Positions 1 through 7,786 of a stretch of 64,000 nt of DNA are shown here, in pieces (position 1 is the first letter of the stretch; every line of letters starts with the position of its first letter). The notes below the pieces were generated by a model. That model ran no database searches. It was given only the letters and a program-made list of their open reading frames with translations, and had not been told where the DNA came from. A program made the translations under genes and the position numbers. Source of the DNA: an uncultured Clostridia bacterium (GTDB lineage Bacteria > Bacillota > Clostridia > TANB77 > CAG-508); contig CAKPPO010000007.1 of the NCBI GenBank assembly GCA_934177725.1, positions 1 to 64,000 of the forward strand. Reading direction: 5' to 3'.

Positions 1-20
1 CCTCTAAATAAGATTATAAC

Positions 21-46
21 AAAAAAAGAGTTGCGTGAGCAACTCT
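21..46 (-). terminator. Intrinsic terminator reading leftwards
   Basis: Positions 27-34 and 39-46 form an 8-bp stem closed by a GTGA tetraloop. On the reverse strand the hairpin is followed by seven T (A21-27 on the forward strand). No reverse-strand gene lies just to its right, so the source of any transcript it stops is unclear. Confidence 0.5.
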
Positions 47-50
47 CAAA

Positions 51-76
51 GGAAAAATTTATTTTTCCTATTTTTT
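51..76 (+). terminator. Weak A/T hairpin terminator of the gene left of the window
   Basis: GGAAAAA (51-57) pairs with TTTTTCC (62-68), followed by a T-rich stretch up to 76. It could end a forward-strand gene that lies before the window. The stem is short and mostly A-T. Confidence 0.35.
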
Positions 77-127
77 ACACAAAAAATTAAGTTCTAAAAC
101 TAGAAACAGAAGCATAAAATATTAATA

Positions 128-166
128 TGACGCAAAAGGGACAGATTAACCTTTAGGCAACGTCAC
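128..166 (-). repeat. Short REP-like element, compact copy
   Basis: On the reverse strand it reads GACGTTGCCT, then AAAGGTTAATCTGTCCC, bounded by the short inverted ends TGACG/CGTCA. The same two blocks, GACGTTGCCT and GGTTAATCTGTCC, recur in the same order but further apart at 7477-7556. It sits just upstream of the spoIIIAA ribosome binding site. Confidence 0.5.
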
Positions 167-188
167 TAAAGGAGTCAGAGGAGGAAAA

Positions 189-1142
189 ATGGTTTGTATT
201 AATAGCATTTTGAGATGTTTTCCAATTAGAATATCTAAAAGAATTGAAGACTATTTTTTATCTGAAAATATTAATTTGAATTTACTAGAGGAAATTAGAA
301 TTCGTGCTAATAGACCAATTATTTTGAAAATAGGACAAGAGGAAAGAAAAATTGAACATATTGTTAAGCAAGAAGAAATATTGGAAACACTTCAGCATAT
401 TTGTGATAACTCAATTTATAGTTATCAAAGTCAAATTTGTAATGGATATATTACTATGCAAGGTGGACATAGAGTTGGTATAACTGGAAATGTTGTTATG
501 AAGGATGGAAAAGTAGCTAATATGAACTATGTTTCCAGCCTTAATTTTCGTATAGCTAAACAAGTTATTGGATGTAGCACAAAATTAATACCATATGTAA
601 TAAAAGAAGACGAAAACTCTATCTATAATACATTAATAGTTTCACCTCCTGGAGTAGGAAAAACAACTATATTAAGGGATTTAGTAAGAAAGTTGAGTAA
701 TGGTATAGAACAAATAAGATACAAAGGAATAAATATAGGAGTAGTAGATGAAAGAGGAGAAATCGCAGCTATGTATAGAGGTGTACCTCAAAATGATATA
801 GGAATTAGAACCGACGTGCTAGACAATGTAAGTAAAGCACTTGGCTTAACTATGCTTATAAGAAGTATGGCTCCAAAGGTAATTGTGGCAGACGAAATAG
901 GAAACAAAGATGAAGTAAAGCCAATAATGTATGCAATTTGCTCTGGAATAAAAGGAATTTTTACAGCACATGGTTCTTCTATTGAAGATATAAAAATAAA
1001 TCCAACTTTAAGAGAATTAAGTGAAAATGGAGTCTTTGAAAGAATTATATTTTTAAGTGATACAAAAGAAAAAGGTGACATAGAAAAGGTATATGCTTTA
1101 AATAAAATAGAAAAACAATATATGCTTTATACAAAAAATTAA
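189..1142 (+). CDS. spoIIIAA: Stage III sporulation protein AA (ATPase)
   Basis: This is the cytosolic secretion-type ATPase of the SpoIIIA-SpoIIQ channel, which links mother cell and forespore during engulfment. The Walker A segment PPGVGKTT lies at residues 153-160 and the Walker B segment VIVADE at 231-236. The conserved GGHRVGITG segment sits around residues 92-100. The length, 317 aa, matches the family (about 310). The ATG follows a good GGAGTCAGAGGAGG ribosome binding site. It is the first gene of a complete spoIIIAA-AH operon. In relatives this operon is controlled by sigma-E, but I could not firmly place a sigma-E promoter here. Confidence 0.97.
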   Translation: MVCINSILRCFPIRISKRIEDYFLSENINLNLLEEIRIRANRPIILKIGQEERKIEHIVKQEEILETLQHICDNSIYSYQSQICNGYITMQGGHRVGITGNVVMKDGKVANMNYVSSLNFRIAKQVIGCSTKLIPYVIKEDENSIYNTLIVSPPGVGKTTILRDLVRKLSNGIEQIRYKGINIGVVDERGEIAAMYRGVPQNDIGIRTDVLDNVSKALGLTMLIRSMAPKVIVADEIGNKDEVKPIMYAICSGIKGIFTAHGSSIEDIKINPTLRELSENGVFERIIFLSDTKEKGDIEKVYALNKIEKQYMLYTKN

Positions 1143-1250
1143 AATCTAACTTAAAAAATGAAATTAAAGAAAATATAAAAAATAAGTTCTAAAAACAAAA
1201 GAACTGAATATACATATATAAAAAGCAAAAGAAAAAAGGACAAGGTACAT

Positions 1251-1769
1251 ATGCAAATAATTAAATATATTATATTATTGCTAGTTTTAACTTCTAGCAG
1301 TTACATAGGAATATTAGTTTCAAAGAAATATAAAAATAGAGTAAGAGAATTGAAAGAAATGAAGTCATCTCTTGCTATTTTTGCTACAAAGATAAAATTG
1401 ACATATGAGCCAATACCAGAAATATTTTTAGAGATAGGAAACAAAGAAAATTCAAATGTAAAAAGTGTAAACAATATATTTAAAGTGGCAGCAAAAAAGA
1501 TGGAAGAACTTCCAGCAGGAAAAGCATGGGTAGAGGCACTAGAAAGTCAAAATACAAATTTGAAAAAAGAAGACATAGAAGTACTAAAAGGTTTAAGTAA
1601 TTTACTAGGAAAAGTAGATGTAGAGGGACAAGTAAGTGAAATAGAACTTGTAGATAATTTTCTAAATACACAAATAGAAAAAGCAGAAGAAGAAAGTAAA
1701 AAAAGTGAAAAAATGTACAAAGTATTAGGAGTAACAATAGGACTAGCTATGGTAATTGTTTTAGTATAG
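1251..1769 (+). CDS. spoIIIAB: Stage III sporulation protein AB
   Basis: This is the membrane component of the SpoIIIA complex, related to type II secretion GspF-like proteins. The protein has 172 aa, the usual size. An N-terminal membrane segment spans about residues 4-24, a charged helical middle follows, and a second hydrophobic segment closes the C-terminus (VLGVTIGLAMVIVLV). It lies about 110 bp after spoIIIAA and before spoIIIAC, the standard order. The Shine-Dalgarno sequence is weak (AAAGGA). Confidence 0.93.
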   Translation: MQIIKYIILLLVLTSSSYIGILVSKKYKNRVRELKEMKSSLAIFATKIKLTYEPIPEIFLEIGNKENSNVKSVNNIFKVAAKKMEELPAGKAWVEALESQNTNLKKEDIEVLKGLSNLLGKVDVEGQVSEIELVDNFLNTQIEKAEEESKKSEKMYKVLGVTIGLAMVIVLV

Positions 1770-1812
1770 GTTTATAGGTAAAACCTTTATAAAAACCTAA
1801 ATATCATTACAA
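1770..1812 (+). repeat. Leader repeat copy 1 (ATAGGTAAAACC ... AAAAACCTAAATAT)
   Basis: This roughly 43-nt A/T-rich segment lies between spoIIIAB and spoIIIAC. It begins GTTTATAGGTAAAACC and continues with AAAAACCTAAATAT. A near-identical segment occurs at 36831-36875, upstream of the ibrB-like gene. AGGT and ACCT can pair in a small hairpin. Its function is unknown. Confidence 0.5.
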
Positions 1813-1827
1813 GGTAGGAAAAATAAA

Positions 1828-2022
1828 GTGGATATTAATTTGTTATTTAAAATTGCAGCTATAGGAATATTGGTAGCAGTATTACATCAAGTACTAGTTC
1901 GTGCAGGAAGAGAAGATCAAGCAATGATGACTACCTTGGCAGGGCTAGTAATAGTACTTACAATGGTAATTAAAGAAATAAGCACATTGTTTGATACAGT
2001 TAGAACTATTTTTAATCTTTAG
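1828..2022 (+). CDS. spoIIIAC: Stage III sporulation protein AC
   Basis: This is a small membrane protein of the SpoIIIA channel, 64 aa, with two hydrophobic helices (about residues 6-24 and 31-60). The sequence VLVRAGREDQAM between them matches the conserved SpoIIIAC core. It starts with GTG at 1828, preceded by GTAGGAAA, and no better ATG is available. It is followed after 15 bp by spoIIIAD, with which it is normally paired. Confidence 0.93.
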   Translation: MDINLLFKIAAIGILVAVLHQVLVRAGREDQAMMTTLAGLVIVLTMVIKEISTLFDTVRTIFNL

Positions 2023-2037
2023 AAAAGAGAAAAAGAT

Positions 2038-2424
2038 ATGGAAATAATAAAAATTATTGGAATTGGATTAGTTGCACTAATTCTAATTATAATATTAAAG
2101 CAATATAAGCCAGAGTTTGCAATTTACGTTTCACTACTGGCAGGTGCACTTATACTAGCACTAATATTTTCAAAAATATCTGGAATTATTGAGCTTATAA
2201 ATAACCTTACAAATAAAATTTCTATACATAAAGAATTTGTTACTTTACTAATAAAAATAACAGGAATTGCCATTTTAACAGAATTTGCAGTAAGTATTTG
2301 TAAAGACTCTGGAGAAACAGCAATAGCAAGTAAAGTAGATATGGGAGGAAAAGTGATAATGGTTTCTATGACAATACCAATCATGGCAGGATTACTAGAA
2401 ACTTTATTAAAGATTTTGCCATAA
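2038..2424 (+). CDS. spoIIIAD: Stage III sporulation protein AD
   Basis: This membrane protein is the partner of SpoIIIAC in the mother-cell channel complex. It has 128 aa and four hydrophobic stretches. The region containing EFAVSICKDSGETAIASKVD (around residues 80-99) is typical of the family. The ATG follows AAAAGAGAAAAAG. The usual short spacing to spoIIIAE is broken here by a gap of almost 300 bp filled with palindromes and tandem repeats. Confidence 0.95.
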   Translation: MEIIKIIGIGLVALILIIILKQYKPEFAIYVSLLAGALILALIFSKISGIIELINNLTNKISIHKEFVTLLIKITGIAILTEFAVSICKDSGETAIASKVDMGGKVIMVSMTIPIMAGLLETLLKILP

Positions 2425-2433
2425 AGAACAAAA

Positions 2434-2590
2434 CTGAAAATTTTCAATTTTCAGTCTTTACTCTACTCTTTATACTTTTCTATAAAATTGAAATTTTCAG
2501 TAAATTTGTTCGTGCGCGAAAATTTATTTTATAAATTTTCTGTGCAATATTTTATATAATAGAAAAGTCAGTATGACTTTCCTATTATAT
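2434..2590. repeat. Palindrome-rich gap inside the spoIIIA operon
   Basis: Three inverted repeats lie in succession. CTGAAAATT/AATTTTCAG is at 2434-2454. GAAAATTTAT/ATAAATTTTC is near 2518-2541. The third, with 17-nt arms and one mismatch, is at 2554-2590. None is followed by a T-run in the forward direction, so they are not obvious terminators. They may shape or stabilise the operon mRNA, or be remnants of small inserted elements. Confidence 0.6.
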
Positions 2591-2619
2591 AAAAAAATAA
2601 TTTCTTAGTTTTTGTAATT

Positions 2620-2702
2620 TTAAGGTCGTCATTAAAGTTTTGAAATTGTTAAGCTCACCTATAAAATTTATTAAATTTTTAAGCCCGTCCCTAAAATTTA
2701 AA
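2620..2702 (+). repeat. Three tandem units of about 30 bp (TTAAGCCCGTCCCTAAAATTTA type)
   Basis: Units begin at 2620, 2649 and 2679. The last two share TTAAGC.C....TAAAATTTA and the first is diverged. The core of the third unit, read on the opposite strand (TTTTAGGGACGG), recurs at 42334-42345 after fba, with an inverted partner at 42521-42540. Confidence 0.6.
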
Positions 2703-2717
2703 AGAAAAGGAAAACAA

Positions 2718-3890
2718 ATGAGAAAAATAAAAATAATTTTAAATTTAATATTAATTATTTTATTATTATATCCTTCTGCCTGCAATGCAGAAAACGAAAC
2801 AAAAGAAGTGTCACAAGAAGAAATAATACAAACTCAAAAAGATAGCGTAAACATTGGCAAATTCATAGAAGAAGCTAAAAAATATACATCAAATGTATTT
2901 GATGATGTAGATTACAATGAACTATTAAATTCAGCAATAACAGGAAACATAGATAACGAAAAATTAGGAAAAGGAATACTAAATGTAATAGGAAAAGAAA
3001 CTTTAGGTTCTATTCGAACTATAGCAAGTATTATGATAGTAATAATAATACATAGCATATTAAAAAGCATTAGTGAAGGTTTAGAAAATCAAGGAATAGC
3101 AAAAATTAGTTATTATGTACAATACATATTAATAGTAACACTTATAATGAGCAATTTTAGCCAAGTAATCAGCATGGTAAAAGACTCTGTAAATGACTTA
3201 ATTGCATTCTCGAATACACTTATACCATTACTACTTACACTTGTTTTAACAACAGGAAATATAATTTCAGCAAATTTACTGCAACCAGTACTTCTATTTA
3301 TGGTTACGTTTATAGGAAATTTTATTTCAAATATTGTAATTCCTTTGGTGCTAGCTTCTACAGTATTAGGAATAGTTTCTAAAATTTCAGATTACATGCA
3401 ATTAGACAAATTATCAAAATTCTTTAAATCAAGTGTTGTTTGGATTTTAGGAGTAGTACTTACTTTATTTGTAAGTTTAGTTTCTGTAGAAGGAAGTTTA
3501 AGTAGTAGTGTAGATGGAATTACTGCAAAAACTGCAAAAGCGGCAGTTTCTAGTTTTATTCCAGTAGTTGGAAAAATATTAGGTGATGCTGTAGATACAG
3601 TAATAGGTTGTACATCAATATTAAAAAATGCAGTTGGAATAGTAGGAGTAATTGTTATAATAGGAATTTGCATTACACCTATAATAAAGTTAGTTCTGCT
3701 AATGACTACATATTACATAGGCTCTGCTATTTGTGAGCCAATAGCAGACTCAAAAATAGTAAAACTCTTATCCGAAATAGGAGACACATTTAGGGTATTA
3801 CTTGCTATACTATGCAGTTTAGCAGTTATGCTTATAATTGGGACAACACTTGTAATGAAAATATCTAATAGTGGATTAATGTATAGGTAA
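2718..3890 (+). CDS. spoIIIAE: Stage III sporulation protein AE
   Basis: This polytopic membrane protein is part of the SpoIIIA channel in the mother-cell membrane facing the forespore. I place the start at 2718, where ATG follows AAAAGGAAAAC and opens a clear signal peptide ending near LYPSACNA. An in-frame start 78 bp upstream would read through the tandem repeats and add a spurious basic tail. The resulting 390 aa fits the family (about 400). Around seven hydrophobic segments follow a soluble N-terminal part of about 100 residues. Confidence 0.95.
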   Translation: MRKIKIILNLILIILLLYPSACNAENETKEVSQEEIIQTQKDSVNIGKFIEEAKKYTSNVFDDVDYNELLNSAITGNIDNEKLGKGILNVIGKETLGSIRTIASIMIVIIIHSILKSISEGLENQGIAKISYYVQYILIVTLIMSNFSQVISMVKDSVNDLIAFSNTLIPLLLTLVLTTGNIISANLLQPVLLFMVTFIGNFISNIVIPLVLASTVLGIVSKISDYMQLDKLSKFFKSSVVWILGVVLTLFVSLVSVEGSLSSSVDGITAKTAKAAVSSFIPVVGKILGDAVDTVIGCTSILKNAVGIVGVIVIIGICITPIIKLVLLMTTYYIGSAICEPIADSKIVKLLSEIGDTFRVLLAILCSLAVMLIIGTTLVMKISNSGLMYR

Positions 3891-3954
3891 CTGAAATCAA
3901 AGAAATTTTTATAACTATGCCTTTAGGCCAAGCAAGAAAGGAATAGAATTTAAT

Positions 3955-4626
3955 ATGGAGTTTTTAAATACATGGTTACAAGGAATAATAGTAGCTGTAG
4001 TAATAGCCAGTATAATTCAAATGATATTACCGAATGGCAATAATAAGAAATATATAAAAGTAGTACTTGGAGTATATGTAGTGTTCCAAATAATAACGCC
4101 AGTAATAAACAAATTCTTTAATTCAGATTTTGAAGTATCATCACTAATTGATATAGATAAATACACTAAAAAAATGGAAACTTATGAAGTAAGTTCAAAA
4201 AATACAGATATAAATAAAACAAATGAAGATAGTATTAAACAGATATATATAACAAACTTAAAAAAAGATATAAAAACAAAATTAGAAGACAAAGATTATT
4301 TAATAAAAGATGTTGAGGTACAAGTAGAAAATAATGAAAATTATGATATTAAATCATTAACAATATATGTAAAATGCAAAAATGATAATAAAGAAGAAAA
4401 TAATAAAGAAAAAATAGAAAATAATATACATATAAATGAAATAGAGAAAATAGAAATTAATGTGAGCAAAAATAATGAAATAAACAAAAATAGCTTTAAT
4501 AATTCTGAAAATGAAGAAGCGAGCCAAACGAAAGAAAACAATATTAGTAATGAAGAAAAAAATAAAATAAAGAAATATCTAACATCTGTATATGAAATAA
4601 GTGAAAAGCAAATCACTATTTACTAA
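3955..4626 (+). CDS. spoIIIAF: Stage III sporulation protein AF
   Basis: This is a membrane-anchored component of the SpoIIIA complex. Two N-terminal membrane helices (about residues 8-25 and 35-52) are followed by a soluble domain. The linker (about residues 140-200) is unusually rich in Asn, Glu and Lys, as expected from the A/T bias. The C-terminus, VYEISEKQITIY, resembles the conserved end of the family. The length of 223 aa is close to the usual 200-210. It lies 64 bp after spoIIIAE. Confidence 0.9.
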   Translation: MEFLNTWLQGIIVAVVIASIIQMILPNGNNKKYIKVVLGVYVVFQIITPVINKFFNSDFEVSSLIDIDKYTKKMETYEVSSKNTDINKTNEDSIKQIYITNLKKDIKTKLEDKDYLIKDVEVQVENNENYDIKSLTIYVKCKNDNKEENNKEKIENNIHINEIEKIEINVSKNNEINKNSFNNSENEEASQTKENNISNEEKNKIKKYLTSVYEISEKQITIY

Positions 4627-4662
4627 ATAAAGATATCATTTACTAAAGAAAGAAGGGATAAA

Positions 4663-5288
4663 ATGTTACAAGAAAAACTAAAGAAGATAAAGGAAAATTT
4701 TATACTTAGGAAAGATGAAGATAATAAAAAGAAAATAGAAAATTTAGTAGTATTCATTATAATACTAATTATTACAGTAATTATAATAAATACAATATGG
4801 AACAATGACAATAAAAAAGAAAGCAAAGAAAATGTGCAATCTGACATAGGAAAAGAACTTGCGAAAGAACAAGTGCAAACTGAAACAGAAAATAGTAATG
4901 AACTAGAACAAAGATTAGAAAATATACTGCAAAATATACAAGGAGTTGGAAAAGTAAAAGTACTTATTACATATTCACAAACAAGTCAAGTAGTAGCAAT
5001 GTATAACGAAGATAGTACAAAAAGCGATACAGAAGAAAGTGATAAACGGTGGACGGAAATAGGAAAATAACTCAAGAAAATAGTAAAAAAGAAGTTATAT
5101 ATCAAGAAGTAAATGGAGAAAAAGTGCCAGTAACTCAAAGTGTTATAAAGCCTAAAATAGAAGGAGCGATTGTAACAGCACAAGGAGCAAAAAATAGTGA
5201 AATAAAAACAAACATAATGCAAGCAGTAGAAGCGGCAACGGGTTTAGAAACTCATAAAATACAAGTTTTTGAAATGGTAGGTAATTAG
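4663..5288 (+). pseudogene. spoIIIAG: Stage III sporulation protein AG, reading frame split by a 1-base shift
   Basis: The 5' frame (4663-5070, 135 aa) holds the membrane helix (about residues 28-47) and the conserved segment GVGKVKVLITYSQTSQVVAM, then stops. The rest of the family domain (KEVIYQEVNGEKVPVTQSVI ... THKIQVFEM) continues in another frame from about 5049 to 5288. One extra base near 5044-5047, for example an A in the AAA run, would restore a normal 208-aa protein. The break may be a real mutation, a base-calling error, or slippage at the AAAA directly before the UAA stop (5064-5070). In relatives SpoIIIAG forms a large ring in the channel and is needed for sporulation. Confidence 0.85.
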
Positions 5289-5404
5289 AACATCTTATAT
5301 TTTTAGAACATAAAAAAATAATTTATATGCACAATGAAAATAGAATTATTATTGTGCTAGTTAAAAATAATTGTAAAAAATGCGAGTGGAGGAAAATAAA
5401 ACTT

Positions 5405-6118
5405 ATGAAAATTTTAAAAAGAAATCAAATTATAATCATTGTAATTGCTCTAATGCTTGTAACAGCAGGGTATTTAAACTATACTACAAACCATGATGGA
5501 GCAATTCCTACAAGTACGAATACAGAAGAAAAAACAGATATAGCATCAATAGGAGATGCAAAATTAGTAAGCAGTAATGGAGTTGAAGATGGAATAAATG
5601 AAGAAGCATTAGTTTCAAATGGAGAAGAAGGAACAGACAAAGTACAAGAAACAGCTGTAGTAGAAAATGATTCAGAGGAAACAAGTACAAATATAGAAAA
5701 TAATGGTACAAACACAAATATCAACAACAATACAAACACTAGTGTAACTACTAGTACAACTTCTAAAGAAACAAAAGAATATTTTTCATCTTCAAGATTG
5801 AGCAGAGAAACAATGTATTCACAAATGCTAGAAAGTTATAGAAAAATTCTAGAAAATGAAACAATAAGTGAAACACAGAAATCAGTAGCACAGACGGAAA
5901 TAAAAAATATAAATGATATAAAAAACAAAATAATGATTTGTGAAAACTTAATAAAAACAAAAGGAATAGAAGATTTAGTTATATTTGTTAACGATAAAAG
6001 TATTAGTGTTGTAGTAAGAACAGATAAATTAGAACAAGAACAAATTGCACAAATACAAAATATTATAGAAAGAGAAATGCAAGTAGAAATTAGTAATATA
6101 CATATTAGTAATAAATAA
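5405..6118 (+). CDS. spoIIIAH: Stage III sporulation protein AH
   Basis: This membrane-anchored mother-cell protein pairs with forespore SpoIIQ across the intermembrane space. I start it at 5405, where ATG follows GGAGG at proper distance. The longer in-frame start at 5327 lacks a ribosome binding site. The 237-aa protein has one N-terminal membrane helix (about residues 8-24), a Thr/Asn/Glu-rich linker, and a C-terminal YscJ-like domain. That domain contains SRETMYSQMLESYRKILENE and ends VEISNIHISNK. It is the last gene of the operon and is followed by a strong terminator. Confidence 0.94.
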   Translation: MKILKRNQIIIIVIALMLVTAGYLNYTTNHDGAIPTSTNTEEKTDIASIGDAKLVSSNGVEDGINEEALVSNGEEGTDKVQETAVVENDSEETSTNIENNGTNTNINNNTNTSVTTSTTSKETKEYFSSSRLSRETMYSQMLESYRKILENETISETQKSVAQTEIKNINDIKNKIMICENLIKTKGIEDLVIFVNDKSISVVVRTDKLEQEQIAQIQNIIEREMQVEISNIHISNK

Positions 6119-6125
6119 TAAGTTG

Positions 6126-6171
6126 AAAAAACATAAAAAGCTTTCAATATTTGAAAGCTTTTTATGTTTTT
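6126..6171 (+). terminator. Terminator of the spoIIIA operon
   Basis: CATAAAAAGCTTTCAA pairs with TTGAAAGCTTTTTATG and is followed by a T-run. This is a long perfect stem just after spoIIIAH. Confidence 0.9.
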
Positions 6172-6261
6172 ATTTATCTTCTATAGAAATCTATCATGCT
6201 ATGATAAATTTTCTAGAATATAAAAAACTTCAATATTTTTTATAAAAATTCAAAAAATGTG

Positions 6262-6289
6262 TTGTAAAAAATAAAATTATTGATATAAT
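6262..6289 (+). promoter_or_regulatory. Sigma-A promoter of the phosphofructokinase gene
   Basis: TTGTAA (6262-6267), a 16-bp spacer, then TATAAT (6284-6289). It lies 39 bp before the start codon. Confidence 0.7.
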
Positions 6290-6328
6290 AAGAAACATGG
6301 TAAAAGTGAAAAATAGGAGGAAGAAAAA

Positions 6329-7468
6329 ATGGTAAAAAAGGTAGCAATACTAGCAAATGGTGGAGATGTATCAGGATTTAATGCAGTAATAAGAGCTATA
6401 GTAAAGACTGCAGAAAATAACGGCGTAGAATGTTATGGATTTATAGATGGATATCGTGGACTTCTAAAAAATGATTATATAAAATTAAGTAGTGCAGACA
6501 CAGCATCAGGTATATTACAAAAAGGTGGATCAATAATATCATCTTCTACAAATGCAAATGTATTTCATTACAAAGTAGTAGATGAAAATGGAAATGTAAC
6601 ATACCAAGATTTATCAGAAAAATGTGTTCAAAACGTAAAAGATGATGGATTTGATTGTATATTCACATTAGGTGGAGATAGCACACAAAAATCAGCAAGA
6701 GACTTTTCATTAAGAGGAATAAATGTAATAGGAGTTCCAAAGACAATAGATAACGATGTTGCATGTACAGATATTACATTTGGTTATAATACAGCAGTAT
6801 CAGTTGCAGCAGAAGCATTAGATAGACTTCATACAACAGCTGAAACACACCATAGAATAATGGTATTAGAAGTAATGGGAAGAGAAGCAGGATGGATAGC
6901 ACTAGAATCAGCTATAGCTGGTGGAGCAGACGTAGCCTTAATTCCAGAAATTCCATATGATATAAACAAAGCAGCAGAAGCAATAAAGAAGAGACAAGCT
7001 ATAGGCAAAAATTTCAGTATAGTAGTTGTTTCAGAAGGAGCATTTCCTAAAGGTGGAGATGTATCAGTACAAGATACAAGAGATGGTGGAGAAGGAGTTA
7101 TAAATATTCAACTTGGTGGAGCAGGAGAAAAAGTTGCAAAAGAATTACAAGCATTAACAGGCTTAACTGCAAGATGCACAGTTTTAGGATATATGCAAAG
7201 AGGTGGAACACCTACAGCATTTGATAGAGTACTTTCTACAAAATATGGAGCAAAAGCTATGGAACTTGCTCTAGAAGGAAAATTCAATGTGCTAACAGTA
7301 TTAAAAGCAGGAGAACTTAGCTATGTGCCATTAGAAGATGTAGTTGGAAATAATAAAGTTATAGGTGCAGTACAAGGTGGAACAGCAGAAAGTAATGTAA
7401 GAGTAGTTACTATGGATCATGATTTAGTAAAAACAGCAAGAGACATAGGAATCTGTTTAGGAGACTAA
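6329..7468 (+). CDS. pfkA: 6-phosphofructokinase, phosphoryl donor uncertain
   Basis: It phosphorylates fructose 6-phosphate at C1 in glycolysis. The 379-aa protein has the PFK signatures: GGDVSGFNAV (11-20), PKTIDND with the catalytic Asp (137-143), and MGREAGW (183-189). The donor-specificity position in the GGD motif reads GGDST (115-119). Classical ATP enzymes have GGDGS with PGTIDND, and classical PPi enzymes have GGDD with PKTIDND. This one has Ser plus Lys, so ATP or PPi use cannot be decided. Start: ATG after ATAGGAGGAAG. It is a single gene with its own promoter and terminator. Confidence 0.93.
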   Translation: MVKKVAILANGGDVSGFNAVIRAIVKTAENNGVECYGFIDGYRGLLKNDYIKLSSADTASGILQKGGSIISSSTNANVFHYKVVDENGNVTYQDLSEKCVQNVKDDGFDCIFTLGGDSTQKSARDFSLRGINVIGVPKTIDNDVACTDITFGYNTAVSVAAEALDRLHTTAETHHRIMVLEVMGREAGWIALESAIAGGADVALIPEIPYDINKAAEAIKKRQAIGKNFSIVVVSEGAFPKGGDVSVQDTRDGGEGVINIQLGGAGEKVAKELQALTGLTARCTVLGYMQRGGTPTAFDRVLSTKYGAKAMELALEGKFNVLTVLKAGELSYVPLEDVVGNNKVIGAVQGGTAESNVRVVTMDHDLVKTARDIGICLGD

Positions 7469-7476
7469 TTGCCATT

Positions 7477-7556
7477 GGGGACGTTGCCTCTGCATATTTT
7501 ATTCGTAACTCGCTTTCAGCTTGAACGACTAAAAAATCCTTTTGGTTAATCTGTCC
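7477..7556 (+). repeat. Short REP-like element, long copy
   Basis: It begins GGGGACGTTGCCT (7477-7489) and ends GGTTAATCTGTCC (7544-7556). These are the same end blocks as the compact copy at 128-166, separated here by about 54 bp of other sequence. GGGGAC...GTCC ends resemble those of the separate repeat family at 49826 and 52480. Confidence 0.5.
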
Positions 7557-7592
7557 ATTTTGGTACTTAAAGTTCTATTAAGATAATAAAAA

Positions 7593-7625
7593 CAAAAAAG
7601 GATTCTAAGATAGAATCCTTTTTTG
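7593..7625 (+). terminator. Terminator after the phosphofructokinase gene
   Basis: AAAAAAGGATTCTA pairs with TAGAATCCTTTTTT. The T-run is part of the stem end. It lies about 125 bp after the stop codon, beyond the REP-like element. Confidence 0.85.
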
Positions 7626-7692
7626 ATATTGGCTTATATGCTTTTTAATTATAACGTTTAATACCAAAAAACAATAAATAAATAGAAAATTA

Positions 7693-7721
7693 TTGAAATG
7701 TATGGATTTTTCTGCTAAAAT
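7693..7721 (+). promoter_or_regulatory. Sigma-A promoter of argS
   Basis: TTGAAA (7693-7698), a 17-bp spacer and TAAAAT (7716-7721), 65 bp before the chosen argS start. No T-box leader was found between promoter and gene. Confidence 0.65.
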
Positions 7722-7786
7722 AAAGTCTATGAATTAAGTAGATATATTAAATCTTGACTATATATAGAGAAAAAAGGAGAAATAAA

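Noticed and set aside
2640..2717. Upstream in-frame extension of SpoIIIAE
   Set aside because: It reads through the tandem repeat units, lacks a ribosome binding site and hides the signal peptide. ATG 2718 has both signals.
5049..5288. Separate gene starting at GTG 5049
   Set aside because: No ribosome binding site is present, and its product is exactly the missing C-terminal half of SpoIIIAG.
7626..7786. T-box leader for argS
   Set aside because: No T-box core sequence or specifier-like stem with an antiterminator is visible. Only a promoter and a short leader are seen.
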